Shown: in pieces, positions 58,023 through 64,000 of the stretch | Layout: the number at the start of each line of letters is the position of its first letter | Numbering within the stretch: the stretch's first letter is position 1 | Origin: Delphinus delphis | Taxonomy: Eukaryota > Chordata > Mammalia > Artiodactyla > Delphinidae | DNA: 64,000 nt | Assembly: GCF_949987515.2 (NCBI RefSeq) | Contig: NC_082702.1 | Coordinates: 54,219,600 to 54,283,599 of the forward strand | Direction of reading: 5' to 3' | Program-made: the position numbers and the translations under genes | Notes under the pieces: generated by a model | Database searches by the model: none | What the model was told of the DNA's origin: nothing | The model's input: only the letters and a program-made list of their open reading frames with translations

Positions 58023-59147
58023 GTAAAGCTGAAAATACCAGAGCATTATGAAAACAAAAGCATTGAATCTTGTTGAAGTCCATAAGAAGACAACTTTTAA
58101 TGCCAAAGTGCCATTTTCGTAGTTTTATTGGTGTTATTTAGCGCTGAATTGTGTGAGTCCTGTTGTGATTTTAGCATAACAATAATTTTTTTCAGCAAGT
58201 ACAGATTGAGAGGCCAGACGGAAAAGCATCAAGAAGGTAAAGCAGATTTTCTTGGCCATAACAGGGTGGCCCAGGAGCTTATCAATAACAACCAAGTTAG
58301 CTTGTCTGGCAGAGACATTACTGTTCGCAGCTCCTGTGCTTTTATGATTGTGGATCGTGCTTGCTGTTTCCCATTTTTTCCAATGGAGCAGTGTTTGGGG
58401 ACAGGCTGAGTATGCAAGATTTCATCCAGCTGCTGAATTTGTATCCAGGCTAGGGAGTCACTGGCACTGTGCATCTGATGGAAATGTGCTGCGGTCATGG
58501 TTTCTTTGGGGGTCAGGACCAGAGCCAAGGACTTGACGCCCCTCTTACTGCACAGGAGCATAGCATCAGTAATGACAGCCCCGTCGTTCGCCAGACCTTT
58601 CCAGGACATCCACCACCACCACGGGCTCTCCACCCTCGATCCATTGCCTCATCTGACCGTGTGAGGTTGGATTCGTGAGCCACATTTTCTACCCAGTGAG
58701 AGTGCTTATTTTAAGCTCAGAGAATCTAGATCTCCAGGGTTACAGGCAGAGTAAGTGGCAGAAATGGGATGTGAGCACAGCTCCCTGTTTACCATGCTCT
58801 CAGCTGCAGTGCTTTGCTTCCAAGGAAGACGTTGATATTTTCTACCCTCCCGGGCGTTCAGAAAAAAGATCCGTGTCTGGACTTGCAGTTGCCCACCCCT
58901 CTCTCAAGTATCTCAGGGCTACCCCAGGTGGCCCTTCTCAGCCCCCTGGCTCCGCAGTGAGCTCTCCACATTAGCAGCCCTACATGACTCATTCACGAGG
59001 TGGAAGTCTCCCCCTCTGCCAGTGGTGTCTTGGACACTCAGAATTCTAACCTCAAAACAACAAAGTCCACGTAGCTGACGGTCTATTCTGTTGCTCCCAT
59101 GACACTGTTTCTATAGCTGCTAATACAGATTGCTTATTAGTCCCATG
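57841..59147 (+). other. CDH13 intron downstream of the exon, with T25 run
   Basis: A T run lies at 57998-58022, 164 bp past the donor, with a C/T-rich lead. About 58229-58680 has higher G+C and CpGs. No repeat family was recognised. Confidence 0.55.
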
Positions 59148-59470
59148 TTTCTCAAACTGTGTTCCAAGAAATTAGTTCCACAAGTTATTATCATTATAGG
59201 GCAGGGGGTGGGGAGAGATTTCAGGGTCAGACAGATATGGAGAACACTGAGATGAATGGTGTGAAAGATTTCTTTTACTGTAGGACTTCTGGTACCTTTA
59301 AAATGCTTTGTGTTTCTCTAAGAGGGGTAGGTGTGGTCTGTAGGGTTTCTCAGACTTATTTGGCCTGGGAATAATTTTTCCTGGTCCATCTCACCATGGC
59401 TCATCGAGCTGGTATTCATGGGATATTCATTGGGAGATATTGGTTTATCTGCAGAATTTCCTGCAAACCT
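59148..59470. repeat. hAT/MER-like DNA transposon remnants (tentative)
   Basis: catgtttctcaaactgtgtt, ccaagaaattagttccacaa and, further on, gggtttctcagacttatttg resemble old Charlie-type termini. Two pieces, poorly preserved. Confidence 0.4.
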
Positions 59471-59810
59471 CTTTCAAAAGAATAACTCAAGGCACAGTGT
59501 AATATTCAATATAGATATAGTAATGAAAATAGAAATTGGATAACCCCAATCTAAAATAAGAAAACCTATTAACGTTACCAGATGGGTGAGATTAATTAGT
59601 TATTTCAGTGGAGCCTAAACTAAGCTCAGAATTGTGTACCTAGTTATGGACTAAATACTGTGAGTGAGAGGCTTTTGTTGTTGTTGTTGTTATTAATACC
59701 AATGAATTCAAGGAAAAATTTTAACATAGGTCTTAAAGTAAGAGACCTTAAGTAATATAATGGAAAATGTATTCATTTGTGAATATTGGCAAAAGCACAA
59801 AACTCTCTTC
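59471..59810. other. Intronic sequence, nothing recognised
   Basis: Contains a (TTG)n run at 59673-59690. Otherwise featureless. Confidence 0.4.
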
Positions 59811-59823
59811 AAATGGACATTGG

Positions 59824-60143
59824 GGGCTTCCCTGGTGGTGCAGTGGTTGAGAATCTGCCTGTCACTGCAGGGGACATGGGTTTGAGCCTTGGTCCGGGAA
59901 GATCCCACGTGCCACAGAGCAACTAAGCCTGTGCACCAGAACTACTGAGCCTGCGAGCCACAACTACTGAAGCCTGCACGCCTAGAGCCCATGCTCCGCA
60001 ACAAGAGAAGCCACCGCAATGAGAAGCCCGTGCACCACAACAAAGAGTAGCCCCTGCTCACCGCAACTAGAGAAAGCCCGCGCGCAACAATGAAGACCCA
60101 AAGCAGCCAAAAATAAATAAATAAATAAATTTATTTTTTTAAA
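59824..60143 (+). mobile_element. Long CHR-2-like SINE
   Basis: gggcttccctggtggtgcag head, ggtttgagccttggtccggg B-box region, gccacaactactgaagcctg body, (ATAA)n tail. Perfect 13-bp target duplication aaatggacattgg at 59811-59823 and 60144-60156. Confidence 0.96.
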
Positions 60144-60361
60144 AAATGGACATTGGACAATGAGCTTGAGATTCCCTCAGGGCAGAGCTGATGTCACAAC
60201 TCATATGGAGATACAAGTAACAAAACGAGAAAAATGGGTAGCTAGCAAGTACATCAGATTCTCTCTCTTAGATGTTAGGTATCCCATAGGAGTCTTTCCA
60301 GGATGGCTGATGTTCTTTGTCATTGATTCATACATTTTGGACATGTATGAACACTAGAGGC

Positions 60362-60570
60362 AGTATAACAGCGATGTGAAGGGCTGGGCTCTGGACCAGA
60401 CCTGGATTCATATCACACCTGCCAGCCACGGGATCTGAGCACGTTCACCATCTACATTCTCGTTTTGTCACCTGTTCATGGGGCTGATGCTAAAGCCCAC
60501 CTCACTGGGCTCTTGTGAATGTCAAATGAGCGGAGTGGTGAAGAGCCCTAGTGCTTGTCACCTCATGTTC
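60362..60570 (+). repeat. MIR SINE
   Basis: gggctgggctctggaccaga, ctcgttttgtcacctgttca, cttgtgaatgtcaaatgagc and agagccctagtgcttgtcac. Near full length, diverged. Confidence 0.8.
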
Positions 60571-61310
60571 TCTGGCGTGTTGGCGATGGGGATATGGTGG
60601 CCGTTTAGAAGGCGGTAGTGAGGACAGTCATGACGAGGGTAGTGGGACAAAGGCAGCGGCGAGGAAGGTGGTGAGGAAGACGGCTGCGGTGAGCAAGATG
60701 ATTACATGATGGTGACGATGTTTCTAAAATTCAAAAGGCCAACTGACGTTCTTATCTAAAGGGTCATCTCCCCTCCATGTTGAAAGGCTGCTGTTTTCCT
60801 TGGAAGTGATCTATGAACCTGCTCAAGCACTTCAAAATACGTGATTAAGACCCTCAAGTTCCAGGGGAGAAGTAATTCTGTAGGAGAGGTGGTGGAATCT
60901 GTGAAACTCATCACTGTGGGCAAAAGCAAAGAAGGCTAAGAGGAACCTGTTAGGCGGAAAAAAGAGGACTGATAAGGACTCAGCCCAAAGGTAGTGGTCT
61001 TGGGTGTGGAAGTGGTCAAACAGGATGAACTAGGAATAGAGAGGAAACATGCACCCTGTGATCTTAAAGATGAAATAATTTTCAGAGATGAAGGTCAAGG
61101 TTCAGTCATCCCAGAATGGAAATGGTGGTCATTTGGGCTTAAAGGTATCTAGGAACCTGTCCAAGAAGATGTTGCCTTATGTAAGTTTCTGCATGTATTA
61201 GGACATTTCTTAGGAAATTCATGAAAGTATATGGTTATTATCTCTTTTTAAAATTCTATTTTACATGGTCTTCCATCTCCAGAGAGGTGCATTTTTTGAT
61301 CTGTTTAAAA
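60571..61310. other. Intronic sequence; GTG-rich purine tract
   Basis: 60590-60722 is a degenerate G/A-rich tract of ggtggtg and gaggacg-type units (cggcgaggaaggtggtgagg) with several CpGs. Nothing else was recognised. Confidence 0.5.
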
Positions 61311-61600
61311 GAGGAGTTTCAGTTGGCCACAAATAACAGACAGGAAATAATGCTCTGTTAAATGGGTTAGAGGTATAGTTTCTCTCACATAGAAGTCCGT
61401 AGGTAGACAGTCCCAGGCCAGTATGGTGAGACCATGATATTGTCAGTTTACCGTATTCCTCTTATCTTTCTTCTCTGCCTTCCCCAAAGCTGCCTCGTGG
61501 TACAGTAGGGTCACCGTGGTGCCAGCCATCATGTGCATGTAACAGGTAGAAAGAAGCAGGAAATGAGAAGGGCAGAGGAGGACCTGCCACCTAAGTAAAC
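61311..61600 (+). repeat. Possible ancient repeat (uncertain)
   Basis: cagttggccacaaataacag, ctcacatagaagtccgtagg and gggtcaccgtggtgccagcc resemble the suspected family at 56165-56610. Confidence 0.35.
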
Positions 61601-61819
61601 GTTATTTAAAGAGATTCCCCAGAAAGTCAAATGACTTACATCTCCTTAGCCTTCCTGATCTGTGAGGGTGACTGAGAAAAACTCCAGCTATCTTTAGTTG
61701 GCAGGTTGCAGCCCTTGGTAATATAGGGGTTGTTACTAAGGAAGGAGATATTTTAAAGGGCGTTTTAAACAGCACATCCTTAGTGCAAACTAAGATCATT
61801 TGTTCCCCTTGTGTTTATT

Positions 61820-61910
61820 CACACTGACCGTAAGCTTGCTGAGAAGCAAAGCCCACACCTCTCTTATTCTCTGTTGCATTCCCAGTTGGCACTCAATAAT
61901 TCACTCTCTG
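61820..61910 (+). repeat. L2 LINE 3' end fragment
   Basis: ccgtaagcttgctgagaagc, cattcccagttggcactcaa and taattcac. Confidence 0.55.
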
Positions 61911-64000
61911 CCAAATGTTTCCTGAAGGTGATTTTAACTGGAGAACAGTTTCACTGGATATGATGAACCAAGTACTTTAAATTGTTACTGACACATGAAA
62001 TCAATTTTTAGTCATTGATTTTCATGAAAATTTGGGTTAGAAGCACTAGTCTCCCTATGGAGAGTCTTCCGTGAGTTTTCCTAATAGCTTTCACACGTGG
62101 CTTTAACTGTTAGTTTATGTTTACATGTTAGTTGTGACTTTTCTAGATTAGGTATTTGGAAATGATTTTAGGAAATCTAGTTAAACTTTCCAAACCCAGA
62201 GTTTGGATTATAGTTGAGAATCTCAGTCCCGTTTAGAGCAAAATGACTTGTCCATTTCTCTCTCTAAAGTTGCTTTTTTTTTTTTTTTTTAAGAAAAGAC
62301 ACGTGATTTGTACTTATAGCATAGCAGATGCTCAACACATACTGACTGAATAACTCATTTTCACGTAAACCCCAGGTCATGAGGATTAACAGACTTGCTA
62401 TTAATTTTAAAAGAATGTGTTTGCAAATGATTATAAGGTTTTTAAATGAGTTTTCATTCATTTATTCAATCAGTTGATTTTCAGATTTTAATTAAAATGG
62501 CAATTGGTAATGAAGACTGAATAACAGGATTTTTTTTTTTTTTTTGGCTATTTGATGAATTCTTTCTAAAGTAAATGTTTCAGTGTTCAAGCTATAACAT
62601 TACAATACATGTAGTAAAAATGGCATAAATCTTAAAAGGCCCTGTCTTCCTGGAAGATGAGAGATGGGTAAATGCTCTGATTTTCATAAAGGGGTGAAGA
62701 TAAATGGTGTGAGCCGGAAGCCGGCTAGGTGAAACTGAGCCACCAGCAGATATTTGCATTAAGTTATCAAGGGGGTGCTGGGGTTCAGTCTCCAACTCCT
62801 AAAAGTCTTCAAGGACCTTAATGCTTTAGGAGTCTTATTTTTCTTTGGACTATGAGCTTTCATAATAAAAATATTTTCTTAATTAACTGCCTAATTTGCC
62901 CTATAATACTTTTTCTCTTACATGTTTGACTGAAAACTCTGTGGTCTCTTCTTTATATAATAATTATGCAAAACCATTTTCTATAGAAAGAGAGCAAAAA
63001 GACTAGTCTTTCCTATAGCAGGGTTGATAGAAATTTGCTCTGTATTATTGAGAGTTTAGAAACATTTTTTTCACCTTTACTACATTATTTCATTGTTGGA
63101 AAACTCATGTAAATTTTGAGAATTGTGGTTAAATTTAAGGAAATCTCTATCAAGTTTCTGTCATATATATATGTTTTATATATGTACGTATGTATACATA
63201 TATATATGAGCTCTGCAGTTTCAAATGTTTTTGTATAAAGACTAATCTTTAAATTGACGACACTTGTTATTTATGTCACCCACATCGTTGTTTTGAAACA
63301 TATTAAGCGTTTTATATTGTCTTTATTGATGTTGGTATTGCAGGTAAATCACAAGAAATTTAAATCTTTACCGATGTGTTCATTATGACTCACTTCTCTT
63401 CATTAGTAAGTTTATCAATCAAGGAACTATTTTATTTCTTACATCAGAAATTTACTTTTTCCTCTTAATGAAATATCTGATGCAAGATGGTGTCAGGATA
63501 ACATTTGTTTTATTCCTTAACTTTATCATTTTTGCTTTCTGTAAACCAATAAGAGTAGAAAAGGATGACTTTAAATCAGTCTAGGATTGAATTAGTTCAT
63601 CGAGTTTCAGTCTTACATGAGGGCCATCGTGGTTTCCCTTACTCCTGGGTACAGCCTTTCTGGGGCCCCAGCTGAAAGATGGGTATTTTTACAAGGGCCC
63701 TTCCACCTTGGACACCCTGAATTTCAGTGGTCTTGTCATCCTCATGAGACTGCTGAAAGCTCTGCTCAGCTTCCTGGTCTCTTAGCAGCACTTTCTTCTG
63801 CTCAGATTCTTAGCCTTTTATCCCTGTGCCTTTATAATTTAGAAACTGCGTTAAGGATAAAAGTTCCATAAGGTATTGGCTTCACTTCAGTAAACTTCCC
63901 TTCTCAACAGGATGCTGGATTCTCAAGTTCTGGCTGTCTTCATAGCTCTGTAGTGCTTTCAAATAGGTGGGGGTTTTGTGTGACATCTGTATTCTTGAGC
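61911..64000 (+). other. AT-rich CDH13 intron, nothing else recognised
   Basis: About 2.1 kb of AT-rich intron with T runs at 62274-62290 and 62530-62545 and a (TA)n-rich patch at 63163-63208. No exon, RNA or repeat family was recognised. Confidence 0.5.

Overview
The window is nuclear genomic DNA from a mammal, almost certainly a whale, dolphin or close relative. The youngest interspersed repeats are tRNA-derived SINEs of the cetacean/hippo CHR type. They share a GGGCTTCCCTGGTGGCGCAG head with a Pol III A box and B box, have an A-rich tail and carry clear target-site duplications. The other repeats (L1, MIR, L2, MER5A, MER20, MLT1, a ruminant/cetacean-type mariner MITE) fit a cetartiodactyl. 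Species cannot be fixed from sequence alone.

The only gene sequence I can support is one coding exon at 57694-57834 (+). Its 47 codons match T-cadherin (CDH13, a GPI-anchored cadherin) at the end of cadherin repeat EC2, including the DDKNDHSP calcium-linker motif. AG and GT splice sites flank it. The rest of the window is therefore read as CDH13 intron: at least 57.7 kb upstream of the exon and at least 6.2 kb downstream. No other CDH13 exon, nested gene, RNA gene or CpG-island promoter was recognised.

Layout. 1-13 kb: old L1, MIR, L2 and a MER5A cluster with an MLT1 LTR nested in it. 13-27 kb: a cetartiodactyl L1 (-), MER20, L2, and a 1.5-kb L1 (+) split by a 75-bp mariner MITE. 27-38 kb: mostly old repeats, an old CHR-type SINE, a bare poly(A) retroinsertion and a young SINE. 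38-49 kb: a second young SINE, MIRs, a compound microsatellite and a repeat-free block that may be a conserved non-coding element. 49-57 kb: two more CHR SINEs and an eight-copy 60-bp tandem array grown from an L1 fragment, beside a (TG)24 tract. 57-64 kb: the exon, flanked by oppositely oriented SINEs, then AT-rich intron.

Long open frames elsewhere are chance or repeat-derived. The best second looks are the tandem array with its higher-order pattern, the inverted SINEs around the exon, the mariner hairpin, the poly(A)-only insertion, and three repeat-free candidate regulatory blocks.
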